NCBI GenBank assembly: GCA_963772675.1
Contig: CAVYYF010000011.1
Location: forward strand, 124,001-188,000
DNA length: 64,000 bases
Source: JAKAGZ01 sp963772675
Lineage (GTDB): Bacteria > Bacteroidota > Ignavibacteria > Ignavibacteriales > Ignavibacteriaceae
Direction: 5' to 3'
Part shown: one piece after another, positions 35,471-45,010 of the stretch
Layout: each line of letters starts with the position of its first letter
How positions within the stretch are numbered: position 1 is the stretch's first letter
Notes under the pieces: model-generated
Told to the model about the DNA's origin: nothing
Database searches by the model: none
The model's input: the letters and a program-made list of their open reading frames with translations, nothing else
Translations under genes and position numbers: made by a program

Positions 35471-36106
35471 ATCTGATATTGAATCTATAATTAAATCAGG
35501 CTCTTGCTTTTCAAGGGCCCTTTTTGTTCTGTAACCATAAGTCACTGCACAGGTTTTTGCCTTCGCATTTTTTCCGCAGGCAATATCAAGCTCAGTATCA
35601 CCAACCATTAATGTTTCTCCGGGTGTAATGTTTAATTCACGACAAATAAGAAGCAGTGGTTCGGCGGAGGGTTTATGGGCAATTCCATTTCTTCTTCCGG
35701 TAACAAGATCAAAATACTTTCCTAGTTTAAAGTGATGGATAATTTTTTCTGCCTGTTCCTGTCCTTTCGTAGTTAAAAGTGATGTAAGAATATTTTTGGA
35801 CTTTAAATTTTCTAGTGTCTCGTTAACATTTTGGTATAAGGATGAATCGTCAATGAAATCAAAATATTGATTTTTGTAAACGTTTATGAAAGTTTCAAAA
35901 TCGTTTACAGGGATATTAAATTCAGAGAAAATGTCTTCAAAGTGATGTCCTATTCTTTCATAAAAAAGATCTGCATCCAGGTTCACAGTTGGTATTTTCA
36001 AATCATTTAATGCTTTTAGAGTAGTTTTGTAAATTGTTTTGTGAGATTTCACAAGTGTGCCATCAAGATCAAAACAAATATGTTTTATTGAAGACTCATT
36101 TTTCAT
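35450..36106 (-). CDS. HAD-family phosphatase, phosphoglycolate phosphatase-like
   Basis: A 218-residue haloacid dehalogenase-fold protein with motif I HICFDLDGTLV, motif II SLLTTKGQEQ, the motif III Lys region in GIAHKPSAEPL, and motif IV LMVGDTELDIACGKNAKA. This pattern fits Gph/PpaX phosphatases that hydrolyse phosphoglycolate or pyrophosphate. ATG 36106 was selected over TTG 36121. It overlaps the stop of the upstream zinc-ribbon gene by 11 bases, so the two are likely co-translated. Confidence 0.85.
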   Translation of the reverse strand: MKNESSIKHICFDLDGTLVKSHKTIYKTTLKALNDLKIPTVNLDADLFYERIGHHFEDIFSEFNIPVNDFETFINVYKNQYFDFIDDSSLYQNVNETLENLKSKNILTSLLTTKGQEQAEKIIHHFKLGKYFDLVTGRRNGIAHKPSAEPLLLICRELNITPGETLMVGDTELDIACGKNAKAKTCAVTYGYRTKRALEKQEPDLIIDSISDLITLNI

Positions 36107-36305
36107 TATTTTCTTCTTCAACTAATTTCGTTGTATCTCCAAAATTTTCACAAATTTCTCCCCGGCAGCATTCGTCGATGTTTGTTCCGCATTTTGCACA
36201 CTGACCATGGCCATGTACCCAAACAATTGAGCTCTGTTGACCACACCATAAACAAAAGACTAAGTTTTCTTTTTCTGTTGGCTTTTCATGATTATTATAA
36301 GACAT
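36096..36305 (-). CDS. Small zinc-ribbon protein
   Basis: A 69-residue protein with CLWC and CAKC pairs, spaced like a zinc ribbon, followed by CC and one more Cys. The central WVHGHGQC segment adds possible ligands. No known family was recognised. Overlap with the downstream HAD phosphatase gene and shared strand suggest a two-gene operon. Small size and the acidic C-terminal tail suggest a soluble accessory protein. Confidence 0.7.
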   Translation of the reverse strand: MSYNNHEKPTEKENLVFCLWCGQQSSIVWVHGHGQCAKCGTNIDECCRGEICENFGDTTKLVEEENNEK

Positions 36306-36553
36306 TAAGTTAGTAAAAATAAATTATTTACAACAATAATATTTATGAAATGTTGTCGGGAAGAGCATAATTAAATTAATTTTTGTTTTTCAAATAATGT
36401 TTAAAGTATTATATTATTCCAACAACTTCTGGAAAGATTAAAAACGGGGATATATTCAGTTCTCTCTTAAACTTTTGTTGTCCCAAAGAATATAAATAAT
36501 TCCGACATGTTTTTAGTCTAAATAATTATTAAAAACAATTTAGGAATTCCAGT

Positions 36554-36952
36554 ATGAAAAAATATCGAATAATTTTTTTCTTACTATTCCTTTTTTTGCT
36601 TGGAGCATTTTTCGATACTACTTATGCACAAAGCAGTCCCATAATGTATTTTTGTGAGAAATACAGCGATAAATATGGTGAGATTGGTATTAGCAACAAA
36701 TTTACTGTTGGGGCATTGACAATGGTAATAAGATCTGAGGTACCATTACCAGTCAGCAAACTTCAGGTGCAATACGATAAATATAATCCCAGCTCTAGTA
36801 GCTTTGATTATTATAGTAAAAACAACATCAAAAACGTGAATGCTAAAAAATATTTCGATATAGCATTTAATGAGCCAGGTATTTATCGAGTCTTCTTGCT
36901 TAGCTCTGCTAATAAAACTATTGCGAGTGCCCTGATTGAAATAATCAGGTAG
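36554..36952 (+). CDS. Secreted protein of unknown function
   Basis: A 132-residue protein with a strong signal peptide (IIFFLLFLFLLGAFF, cleavage near TYAQ). The mature part of about 105 residues is beta-rich with one Cys and a serine stretch, ending FNEPGIYRVFLLSSANKTIASALI, reminiscent of an immunoglobulin-like fold. No family is recognised. It stands alone in a region with no close neighbours on the same strand; 248 bases upstream hold no gene. Confidence 0.6.
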   Translation: MKKYRIIFFLLFLFLLGAFFDTTYAQSSPIMYFCEKYSDKYGEIGISNKFTVGALTMVIRSEVPLPVSKLQVQYDKYNPSSSSFDYYSKNNIKNVNAKKYFDIAFNEPGIYRVFLLSSANKTIASALIEIIR

Positions 36953-37066
36953 GAATAGTTTATTTTATTAATGGCGGCGTACGTAATAGTATACTGCTTT
37001 TTTTTATAAAAGTTTAGATTTAATTTTATATTAAGAGATGAATTTAAATAAACACGGTGATATTTG

Positions 37067-38038
37067 ATGAAAAACAATTTTGATATAATTATAATAGGTG
37101 CCGGTCCTATTGGGCTTAGATGCGGTATAGAGGCTGTTACTAGAAATCTTAGCTATTTAATAATTGATAAAGGCTGTCTCGTAAATTCGATTTACAATTA
37201 TCCAACTAACATGACTTTTTTCTCAACCTCTGACAGGCTGGAAATCGGCGGCGTTCCTTTTGTTTCGCACGGCGATAAGCCAACAAGAAGAGAAGCGCTT
37301 GAATATTATAGAAGAGTTAAAGACTCGTGGAAACTTAATGTAAACACATATGAAAAGGTTCTGAAGGTTGATGGAGAAAAAGATAACTTTACTGTTGAAA
37401 CAGATAAAGGAAAATATTCCTGTAGTAATGTAATTGTTGCTACCGGATTTTATGATACTCCTAATCCTATGAATGTTCCGGGAGAGAACCTTCCTAAAGT
37501 GAAGCATTATTTTACTGAAGCTCACCCCGTAGCTTATCTGGATATTATAATAGTAGGAGCAGGTAACTCGGGAGTTGATGTTGCTCTTGAAACCTACAGA
37601 CGGGGCTCAAGAGTAACTATGGTTGTATGCGAGGACAGGATAAAAGACAGTGTTAAATACTGGGTAAAACCGGATATCGAAAACAGGATTAAAGAGGGTT
37701 CTATTAAGGCTTATTTTAATTCGACTATTGCAGAAATTAGAGAAAAAGAGGTTGATATTAAAACTCCGGACGGAATTGTAACCGTTAAAAATGACTTTGT
37801 TTTTGCGATGACGGGTTATCAACCCGATTTCAGTCTTTTGAAAATGATGGGGATTAATCTTGCCGATAACGGTTTAAGAATACCGCAGTATAATGAAGAG
37901 ACTTTTGAGACTAATAAGAAAGGAATATATCTCGCCGGCGTTGTATGTGGGGGGATGGAAACAGGAAAATGGTTTATAGAAAATTGCCGGCATCACGCGA
38001 TCAATATTTTTGATAGTATTTGTGCTGTTAATAAATAA
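37067..38038 (+). CDS. ypdA: YpdA/Bdr-like bacillithiol disulfide reductase
   Basis: A 323-residue FAD/NADPH oxidoreductase. The FAD motif is GAGPIGL near the N terminus, with SIYNYPTNMTFFSTSDRLEIG after it, then VIVATGFYD, the NADPH motif VGAGNSGVDVALE, and FAMTGYQPDF at the C-terminal domain. The pattern matches YpdA, which reduces oxidised bacillithiol. YpdA proteins of Firmicutes carry a Cys two residues into the GGGPCGL motif; here that place is Ile and a Cys follows three residues later. ATG 37067 is preferred to TTG 37064. BshA elsewhere in the window supports bacillithiol use. Confidence 0.85.
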   Translation: MKNNFDIIIIGAGPIGLRCGIEAVTRNLSYLIIDKGCLVNSIYNYPTNMTFFSTSDRLEIGGVPFVSHGDKPTRREALEYYRRVKDSWKLNVNTYEKVLKVDGEKDNFTVETDKGKYSCSNVIVATGFYDTPNPMNVPGENLPKVKHYFTEAHPVAYLDIIIVGAGNSGVDVALETYRRGSRVTMVVCEDRIKDSVKYWVKPDIENRIKEGSIKAYFNSTIAEIREKEVDIKTPDGIVTVKNDFVFAMTGYQPDFSLLKMMGINLADNGLRIPQYNEETFETNKKGIYLAGVVCGGMETGKWFIENCRHHAINIFDSICAVNK

Positions 38039-38121
38039 AGTCCTATCAATTTGAATTACTCTGCGTTTAAGTTTATTTTAAACTATACATCTGAAAGAAT
38101 TTATTAATTTATGGAGCTAAA

Positions 38122-39171
38122 ATGTCTAAAAATATCCAAGAATTACTAGGAAAAGATGCTGATGGTCTTTTGAGTTATAAAGCAAAATTTCCCAAAGAAA
38201 AGTTACATTTGCCCGGTCCTGATTTTGTTGACAGAATATTTTCCGTATCCGACAGAAACATAAATGTTTTAAAAAATCTTCAGTGGCTCTTTATGGCTGG
38301 TCGTTTGGCCGGAACAGGTTATGTTTCGATACTGCCGGTTGACCAGGGAATAGAACATAGTGCAGGCGCTTCATTTGCACCAAATCCTGATTATTTCGAT
38401 CCTGAAAATATTGTTAAGCTTGCAATTGAAGGCGGTTGTAACGGTGTTGCTTCTACACTTGGCGTTCTCGGAAGCGTTTCGAGAAGGTATGCTCATAAAA
38501 TTCCTTTCATCGTTAAACTGAATCATAACCAATTATTAACCTATCCAAATACATTTGACCAGATAATGTTTGCCGGTGTAGAGCAGGCGCGTGAACTAGG
38601 CGCGGCTGCAGTAGGTGCAACAATTTATTTCGGATCAGAAGAAAGCAGTAGACAAATAATAGAAGTCAGCCAGGCTTTTCAGTATGCGCACGAATTAGGG
38701 CTTGGAACAATTTTATGGTGCTATTTAAGGAATTCTGCTTTCAAAACGAGCGATGCTGATTATCACACGGCTGCCGATTTGACAGGACAGGCAAATCACC
38801 TTGGCGTTACAATTGAAGCTGATATAATTAAACAAAAGTTGCCTGATTGTAATGGTGGTTTTAATGCTATAAAATTTGGCAAGACAAACAAAAAGGTTTA
38901 CAGTGATTTAAGCTCTGATCACCCGATTGATCTTGCACGTTACCAGGTAATAAATAATTATATGGGCCGCGCGGGATTAATTAATAGCGGTGGCGCTTCC
39001 GGCGATAACGATTTTGCTGAAGCTGCTAAAACGGCGGTGATAAACAAACGTGCTGGTGGAATGGGATTAATCTCCGGTAGAAAAGCCTTCCAGAGACCTA
39101 TGAAAGAAGGGGTGGAGTTATTAAACACCATTCAGGATATTTATCTATCTAAAGATATAACCGTAGCTTAA
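38122..39171 (+). CDS. fbaB: Class I fructose-bisphosphate aldolase (FbaB/DhnA type)
   Basis: A 349-residue glycolytic/gluconeogenic enzyme that cleaves fructose-1,6-bisphosphate through a Schiff base. Recognised by VSILPVDQGIEHSAGASF, the LGAAAVGATIYFGSEES segment, the lysine-containing FNAIKFGKTNKKV region, and GLISGRKAFQRP. It is the DhnA/FbaB family, not the classic eukaryotic class I or the zinc class II enzyme. A strong terminator follows by about 18 bases. Confidence 0.93.
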   Translation: MSKNIQELLGKDADGLLSYKAKFPKEKLHLPGPDFVDRIFSVSDRNINVLKNLQWLFMAGRLAGTGYVSILPVDQGIEHSAGASFAPNPDYFDPENIVKLAIEGGCNGVASTLGVLGSVSRRYAHKIPFIVKLNHNQLLTYPNTFDQIMFAGVEQARELGAAAVGATIYFGSEESSRQIIEVSQAFQYAHELGLGTILWCYLRNSAFKTSDADYHTAADLTGQANHLGVTIEADIIKQKLPDCNGGFNAIKFGKTNKKVYSDLSSDHPIDLARYQVINNYMGRAGLINSGGASGDNDFAEAAKTAVINKRAGGMGLISGRKAFQRPMKEGVELLNTIQDIYLSKDITVA

Positions 39172-39188
39172 TAAGCAATTTAAAAATG

Positions 39189-39225
39189 AAAACGTCCCGT
39201 GATTACGCGGGACGTTTTTTGTTTT
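39189..39225 (+). terminator. Intrinsic terminator after fbaB
   Basis: Ten-base stem AAACGTCCCG / CGGGACGTTT with an 8-base loop, followed by a T run with one G. It lies between the fbaB stop and the convergent cytochrome gene, whose stop begins 17 bases further. Confidence 0.9.
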
Positions 39226-39241
39226 AAAGCGTTTTAAGATT

Positions 39242-39667
39242 TTATTTTGATAGAAGATAATCCGCTATCTTTCCAAGATCTTTTATGTCAATATTGTTGA
39301 AGGCAGGCATCATTACGTTAGGATATTTTTTCTTGAATTCCTTAAATCTATTTGAAGACATATAAGATTGCGGATTCCTGAGATAATTAATTAGTTCCTG
39401 TCTCGTCCAATTATCCTTAACCTGCATAAGACTAGGGGCCATTTTTGTCCCGGTCAAATCTCCTCCATGGCAATTGACGCAACCAAGAGATGATATCATT
39501 TCCTGTGGGGATAGTGGTTTACCTGACTGTTGACTCTGTCCCATCATTTGCTGTGGATTTAAAGAACCTTTATTGTGTAATTCACTTTGGTCTGTTACTT
39601 TGGATAGAAAGAACAAAATAAGAAAAAGAGCTAAAAAAGCGGCTACCCATATTTGAGGTTTTGTCAT
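39242..39667 (-). CDS. Membrane-anchored c-type cytochrome
   Basis: A 141-residue protein with an uncleaved N-terminal helix (WVAAFLALFLILFFLSKV) that anchors a small monohaem domain on the outer face of the inner membrane. The haem site is CVNCHGG and the sixth ligand is likely Met in MMPAFNNI. The ATG at 39667 was chosen over the TTG at 39679, as a GAGAAG sequence lies just before it. Such proteins carry electrons to oxidases or reductases. No redox partner gene is adjacent. Confidence 0.88.
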   Translation of the reverse strand: MTKPQIWVAAFLALFLILFFLSKVTDQSELHNKGSLNPQQMMGQSQQSGKPLSPQEMISSLGCVNCHGGDLTGTKMAPSLMQVKDNWTRQELINYLRNPQSYMSSNRFKEFKKKYPNVMMPAFNNIDIKDLGKIADYLLSK

Positions 39668-39900
39668 TATACTTCTCAATAATTTTCTTTAAACAATCAT
39701 TAAATATAGGGGCTGGCTTAAAGAGTATCAAATTAAGTGTGGAAAAGTAAACGGATTTGATAAAAACCGTATGATTAAAAACCATCCTGAGCTGTCTTTA
39801 TCTTCAATAAGAGTTAATTTATAAGTCAAATAATTATTATAAAAAATATACTGATTGAAAGAAGGTTATTCTTATATTACTTCTGAACAAGTTTATTTAT

Positions 39901-41972
39901 ATGCCTCAAAATAGATTAGCTAAAGAAAAAAGCCCGTATTTGCTTCAGCATGCCAGATAACCCGGTTGATTGGTATCCCTGGTGTGAAGAAGCTTTTGAG
40001 AAAGCAAAAAGTGAAGACAAGCCGGTTTTTCTTTCTATCGGATATTCTACCTGTCATTGGTGTCATGTTATGGCCCACGAATCTTTCGAAGATAAAAGGG
40101 TAGCTGAATTAATGAACGACGCGTTTATTTCTGTAAAAGTTGATCGGGAAGAGAGACCGGATATTGATGGAATTTATATGACCGTTTGCCAGATGGTAAC
40201 GAGCGGCGGCGGTTGGCCTTTAACTATAATAATGACACCGGATAAAAAACCTTTCTTTGCCGGGACATATTTCCCTAAAAGAAATCGCTTTGGAAGATCT
40301 GGCTTGATGGAAATTATTCCCCAGATCAAAAATTATTGGATAAATAAAAGAGAAGAAATTTTAAAATCGGCGGAAGAAATATCATTCGCTTTAACAAAAG
40401 CAACCATTGCAAAATCTGGTAATGATTTAACAATAGAAATACTGGATAAAGCATTTACAGATTTCAAAAATAGATTTGATTCTAAATTTGGAGGATTCGG
40501 GCACGCCCCTAAATTTCCGACTCCGCATAATTTATTGCTTCTGTTGAGATGCTGGAAAAGAACAAGTAATAATGAAGCCCTGGAAATGGTAACTAAAACA
40601 TTAACAGAAATGCGAAAGGGCGGAATTTATGATCATATAGGTTACGGCTTTCACAGATATTCAACAGATGAACAGTGGCTTGTTCCTCATTTTGAAAAAA
40701 TGCTTTATGACCAGGCTCTTTTAATTATGGCATATGCTGAAGAATACCAGGTAACGAAAAATGAATTATTTAAAAGAACTGCAGAAGAAATCATAGAATA
40801 TGTTCTACGCGATTTAACTTCTCCGGAAGGGGGATTTTTTTCTGCTGAAGATGCAGACAGCGAAGGAGAAGAAGGTAAGTTTTATCTTTGGGACGAAAAT
40901 GAATTAGAAAGCATTTTAGGAACAGATTTCCTTGTAGTTAAGAAAATATTTAATACAGATAAAGGTGGTAATTGGGTCGATCCAATGCTCGGTGGTGCTC
41001 CTGGCACAAATATTCTTCACCTTCAAAAGTCATTGGAAGAAATATCCGCAGAGACTGGAATTCCGGCAGAAGAACTTCGGAATAAAATTGAAAATGCGCG
41101 TAAGAAACTTTTTGAAGTAAGAGAAAAAAGAATTCATCCCTACAAAGATGATAAAATATTGACTGACTGGAACGGGTTGATGATTTCTGCATTATCAAAA
41201 GCCGCGCAGGTTTTTAATGAAAAGAAATATTCTGAAGCTGCTGAAAAAGCAGTAACATTTATCCAAAATAATTTGTTCCCACAAAATCTGAAACTACTAC
41301 ATAGATTCAGGGAGGGTGATGCAGGGCTTTCCGCTCATATCGATGATTATGCTTTCCTGACAGCAGGCCTTTTGGATTTATACGAAGCCAGTTTTTAAAG
41401 TTAAATATATGAACCTAGCTCTACTACTACAACAAATACAAGTTGATAATTATTGGGATAATGAAAAAGGAGGATTCTTTTTCACAAGCAAGGATGGAGA
41501 GAAACTGCTTATCAGGCAAAAGGAAATTTATGATGGGGCAATACCATCTGGTAATTCGATCTCATTACTGAATTTATTGCGTCTCGGAAGAATTACCGGC
41601 AACACCGAATTCGAAGAAAAGGCAGACAAACTGATAAAAGCTTTTTCTGTACAGATTTCAAGTTCTCCAATGGCATTTGCACAATTTCTTAACGGGACTG
41701 ATTTTGCTTTGGGTCCAACAAAAGAAATTGTTGTTGTCGGAAAGGACGGCAGTCCAGAAACTCAAAAGATGTTAAATTTGATTCGTGAAAAATTTATTCC
41801 GGGCAAAATTCTTCTATTCAAGGACATTGACAATCCTGAAATAAGTGAAATTGCCGAATTCACAAAGGGACAGAATATAATCGATGGGAAAACGACAGTA
41901 TATATTTGTGAAAATTATAATTGTAAAATGCCGGTTATTTATCTTGAAAGTCTTGATGAATTATTAAAATAA
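39901..41972 (+). CDS. DUF255 thioredoxin-domain protein (YyaL/SSP411 family; two frameshifts)
   Basis: The restored 689-residue protein starts at ATG 39901 (PQNRLAKEKSPYLLQHA), with the family's DNPVDWYPWCEEAF continuing in the next frame after an extra C at 39953-39954. The thioredoxin-like motif STCHWCHVMAHESF is near residue 46, followed by an alpha/alpha toroid domain. A second +1 base in the T5 run at 41392-41396 shifts DLYEASF to the frame of NLALLLQQIQVDNYW, which runs to 41972. Family function is unclear; a role in redox or sugar epimerase-like chemistry has been proposed from structure. Confidence 0.85.
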
Positions 41973-41986
41973 GTTGCATTTTTATT

Positions 41987-42142
41987 ATGAGCGGCATCAA
42001 GAAGAAAATAAAAATAGAGATTAAAAAGAAGAAAAAGAGAATTCCCCTTCCGAAGAAACCGCCTAAAGCTATAGGATCAAGAAAAACCTATGATAGAAAA
42101 AAAGAAAAAGACAAAACCAGGAAAAAGCAAAATGAGGAATAG
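41987..42142 (+). CDS. 51-residue lysine-rich protein
   Basis: Open frame ATG 41987 to TAG 42142. Of 51 residues, 23 are Lys or Arg, with a central PLPKKPPKAIG segment and an end of RKKQNEE. It sits 14 bases after the DUF255 stop and 6 bases before the glycosyltransferase start, which makes co-translation likely. Composition suggests binding to nucleic acid or ribosomes. No family assigned; chance coding is less likely given the tight spacing and the absence of stops. Confidence 0.6.
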   Translation: MSGIKKKIKIEIKKKKKRIPLPKKPPKAIGSRKTYDRKKEKDKTRKKQNEE

Positions 42143-42148
42143 TTAACA

Positions 42149-42964
42149 ATGTTAAAGGCATCGGTTATTATTTCTTTTTATAATAAGGTAGACTACCTAA
42201 AATTAGTGCTTGCGGGTTTTGAACGACAGACTTTTCGTGACTTCGAAATTATTATTGCCGATGATGGCTCAAATGAAGAGGCAACCGAAGAAGTTGAAAA
42301 ATTATCCCGGCAAATTTCTTATCCGTTAATTCATTTATGGCATGAAGATAAAGGTTTTAGAAAAAATAAAATTCTTAACAGGGCAATTATTTCTTCCAAT
42401 TCTGAATATTTAGTTTTTATTGACGGAGATTGTGTCCCTCATTGTGAATTTGTTAAAGAACATTACAACTATTCTGCTATTGGAAAATGTCTTACTGGAA
42501 GAAGAGTTAATCTTTCGGAGAAGATAACAAGTGGTTTGACTGCTGAAATAATTAAAAAGGGTTATCTTGAAAATAATACATTAGCTTTGATAGAAGATGG
42601 TTTGTTCGGAAAATCTGATAATGTTGAGAGAGGCTTTTACTTCAGAAATAAATTTCTTCGAAATCTTTTGAATAAGAAAAAAAGGGGACTTCTTGGCTGT
42701 AATTTTTCCCTTTACAAAAAAGATATGCTTGCTGTTAATGGATTTGATGAAAGATATGAACTTCCTTCCATCGGTGAGGACAGCGATGTTCAGTTCCGGT
42801 TAGAGTTACAAAATATGGAAATTGTCTCATTAGGCAACATTGCTGTTCAGTACCATTTGTTCCATAAACTCCAGGAACGGCCTCAAAAAAACCTCGATTT
42901 ATTTGTAGAAATTAAAAAAAACGCACTTTCCTATACGCCATTCGGTATAAACAAAGAAAAATAA
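42149..42964 (+). CDS. Family 2 glycosyltransferase
   Basis: A 271-residue GT-A enzyme. Nucleotide-sugar binding is shown by ASVIISFYNKVDYL and IIIADDGSNEEA, the metal-binding DxD as VFIDGDCVPH, and the catalytic region by GFDERYELPSIGEDSDVQFRL. The C-terminal part resembles a galactosyltransferase domain (GT7-like C-terminal region). It probably builds a surface glycan. No other glycan genes are adjacent, so its acceptor is unknown. Confidence 0.88.
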   Translation: MLKASVIISFYNKVDYLKLVLAGFERQTFRDFEIIIADDGSNEEATEEVEKLSRQISYPLIHLWHEDKGFRKNKILNRAIISSNSEYLVFIDGDCVPHCEFVKEHYNYSAIGKCLTGRRVNLSEKITSGLTAEIIKKGYLENNTLALIEDGLFGKSDNVERGFYFRNKFLRNLLNKKKRGLLGCNFSLYKKDMLAVNGFDERYELPSIGEDSDVQFRLELQNMEIVSLGNIAVQYHLFHKLQERPQKNLDLFVEIKKNALSYTPFGINKEK

Positions 42965-43046
42965 TCTAATATCCTTGCTTTATTTAAGGGCTGGCCTTAT
43001 ATTTGACGTCATATCTTCAAATTGACCTAAAAAATTAAGGTAAATA

Positions 43047-43493
43047 ATGCTTGACGACTTAGATATTAAGATTTTGAATATGCTTCAAAAAAATGCGAGA
43101 ACAAAAAGAAATGAAATAGCTGAGAAAATCGGGTTGTCTCTTCCATCGGTTAGTGAACGGTTACACAAGCTTGAAGAGAAGGGATTTATCCAGGGCTACT
43201 TTACAAAATTGAACAGAAAGTCTTTTGGTTATGATATTCTTGCATATGTTTTTGTGACAATGGAATCTTCAAAACACTATAAAAGTTTTATTAACAAAGC
43301 TGATAAAATTTCCGAAATTCTGGAATGTCATTCGGCTCTTGGAGATGGCTCACATTTACTGAAAGCAATTGCTAAGAATTCAGAAGCTCTGGAAAAATTA
43401 CTTGGAGATATTCAATCATGGCCAGGGGTTATTTCAACAAAGACAACTTTTATTTTATCGACTATTAAAGAAACAACGGAAATTAATATTTAA
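43047..43493 (+). CDS. Lrp/AsnC-family transcription regulator
   Basis: A 148-residue regulator with an N-terminal helix-turn-helix (DDLDIKILNMLQKNARTKRN then IGLSLPSVSERLHKLEEKG) and a C-terminal RAM domain for amino-acid sensing and oligomerisation. It lies 38 bases upstream of glnA on the same strand, which suggests it controls, and is co-transcribed with, glutamine synthetase. The effector is not known. Confidence 0.9.
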   Translation: MLDDLDIKILNMLQKNARTKRNEIAEKIGLSLPSVSERLHKLEEKGFIQGYFTKLNRKSFGYDILAYVFVTMESSKHYKSFINKADKISEILECHSALGDGSHLLKAIAKNSEALEKLLGDIQSWPGVISTKTTFILSTIKETTEINI

Positions 43494-43531
43494 TTAATTA
43501 TTAATCTTAAAAACAAAAAGTAGGGTACGAT

Positions 43532-44962
43532 ATGGCAAAGAAAGCAGTTTCTCCTGTAGATGAAGTCCTGAAGTTCATAAAAACTAACGGGATAAAATTT
43601 GTTGATCTTAAATTTATGGACTTCCCCGGTCAGTGGCAGCACTTCACTGTTCCTGTAACACAATTAGACGCCGGCTCATTTGAAGACGGTTACGGATTTG
43701 ACGGTTCCTCTATTCGTGGATGGAAAGCGATTAATGAAAGCGATATGTTGATTATTCCGGATCCACAGACAATGTTTGTCGATACTTTTGTTGAGGTTCC
43801 AACTATTAGTTTAATTTGTGACGTTTACGAACCGGCTACAAAAGAAAAATACACCCGCTGTCCGAGAAGCATATCACAAAAAGCTGCGGCTTACCTGAAT
43901 TCGACAGGCATTGCCGACACAGTTTATTTTGGACCTGAAGCTGAGTTCTTTGTTTTTGATGATGTAAGGTTTGATTCAAAACCAAACGGTAGTTTCTACT
44001 TTGTAGATTCAAACGAAGGTAGATGGAACAGCGGACGTGAAGAAGGACCTAACTTAGGCTACAAACCAAGATATAAGGAGGGATACTTTCCTGTTCCCCC
44101 TACTGATTCATTGATGGATTTAAGAAACGAAATGGTTGTAAATTTAATGAATGCAGGTATTGATGTCGAAGCTCAGCATCACGAAGTAGCAAGCGGCGGA
44201 CAATGTGAAATCGATTTGAAATTTCAGCCTCTTGTGAAAGCTGCAGATCAGTTGCTATTGTTCAAATATATTGTTAAAAACACGGCAAAGAAAAACAATA
44301 AAACCGCAACCTATATGCCGAAACCTATTTTCGGAGATAATGGAAGCGGTATGCATGTTCATACGAGTCTCTGGAAAAAAGGAAAACCTTTATTTGCAGG
44401 TGCAGGTTATGCGGGGTTAAGTGAAATCGGGTTATATTTTATCGGCGGACTTTTGAAACACGCGGCCTCACTTCTTGCCTTTACTAACCCTACCACGAAT
44501 TCTTACAAGAGATTAGTGCCTGGTTTTGAGGCGCCTGTTAATCTTGCTTATTCACAAAGAAACAGGAGTGCCTCAGTGAGAATACCGATGTACTCATCAA
44601 GCCCGAAAGCAAAGAGAGTTGAATTCCGTTGTCCTGATCCTTCCTGCAATCCTTATCTTGCATTCTCCGCAATGCTGATGGCAGGATTAGATGGAGTGAT
44701 AAACAGGATTGATCCGGGTGAACCTCTGGATAAGGATATTTATGATATGTCGCCTGAAGAACTAAAGGATGTTCCATCAACTCCAGGTAGTCTTAACGAT
44801 GCTCTTAAAGCGCTTGCTGATGATCACGAATATTTATTGAAAGGTGATGTGTTTACTGAAGATGTAATTGAGACATGGATAAAATACAAAACAGAAAAGG
44901 AAATTAAACCGATGGCCCTTCAGCCGCATCCTTTCGAGTTTAACTTGTATTACGATGTGTAG
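43532..44962 (+). CDS. glnA: Glutamine synthetase, type I
   Basis: Makes glutamine from glutamate, ammonia and ATP. The 476-residue protein has the beta-Grasp domain with GYGFDGSSIRGW, metal ligands in FGPEAEFFVFD and VEAQHHEVASGGQCEI, and the ATP/ammonia sites in GSGMHVHTSLW and RNRSASVRIP. A Tyr in KDIYDMSPEEL is at the place of the GlnE-adenylylated tyrosine of GSI-beta enzymes, so adenylylation control is possible. A strong terminator follows. The Lrp-like gene just upstream is the likely regulator. Confidence 0.96.
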   Translation: MAKKAVSPVDEVLKFIKTNGIKFVDLKFMDFPGQWQHFTVPVTQLDAGSFEDGYGFDGSSIRGWKAINESDMLIIPDPQTMFVDTFVEVPTISLICDVYEPATKEKYTRCPRSISQKAAAYLNSTGIADTVYFGPEAEFFVFDDVRFDSKPNGSFYFVDSNEGRWNSGREEGPNLGYKPRYKEGYFPVPPTDSLMDLRNEMVVNLMNAGIDVEAQHHEVASGGQCEIDLKFQPLVKAADQLLLFKYIVKNTAKKNNKTATYMPKPIFGDNGSGMHVHTSLWKKGKPLFAGAGYAGLSEIGLYFIGGLLKHAASLLAFTNPTTNSYKRLVPGFEAPVNLAYSQRNRSASVRIPMYSSSPKAKRVEFRCPDPSCNPYLAFSAMLMAGLDGVINRIDPGEPLDKDIYDMSPEELKDVPSTPGSLNDALKALADDHEYLLKGDVFTEDVIETWIKYKTEKEIKPMALQPHPFEFNLYYDV

Positions 44963-44984
44963 GAAATGATAATATGGGTAGATC

Positions 44985-45010
44985 AAAGGCGGGTTTGTCC
45001 CGCCTTTTTT
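44985..45010 (+). terminator. Intrinsic terminator after glnA
   Basis: Nine-base stem AAAGGCGGG / CCCGCCTTT, 5-base loop, T run. Its T tract touches the stop codon of the convergent ArsC-like gene at 45009, so it probably serves both genes. Confidence 0.9.

Noticed and set aside
36515..36526. Shared 12-mer AGTCTAAATAAT here and at 51252-51263, both upstream of secreted-protein genes
   Set aside because: AT-rich, only two copies, and no fixed distance to the starts; not enough to call a promoter motif.
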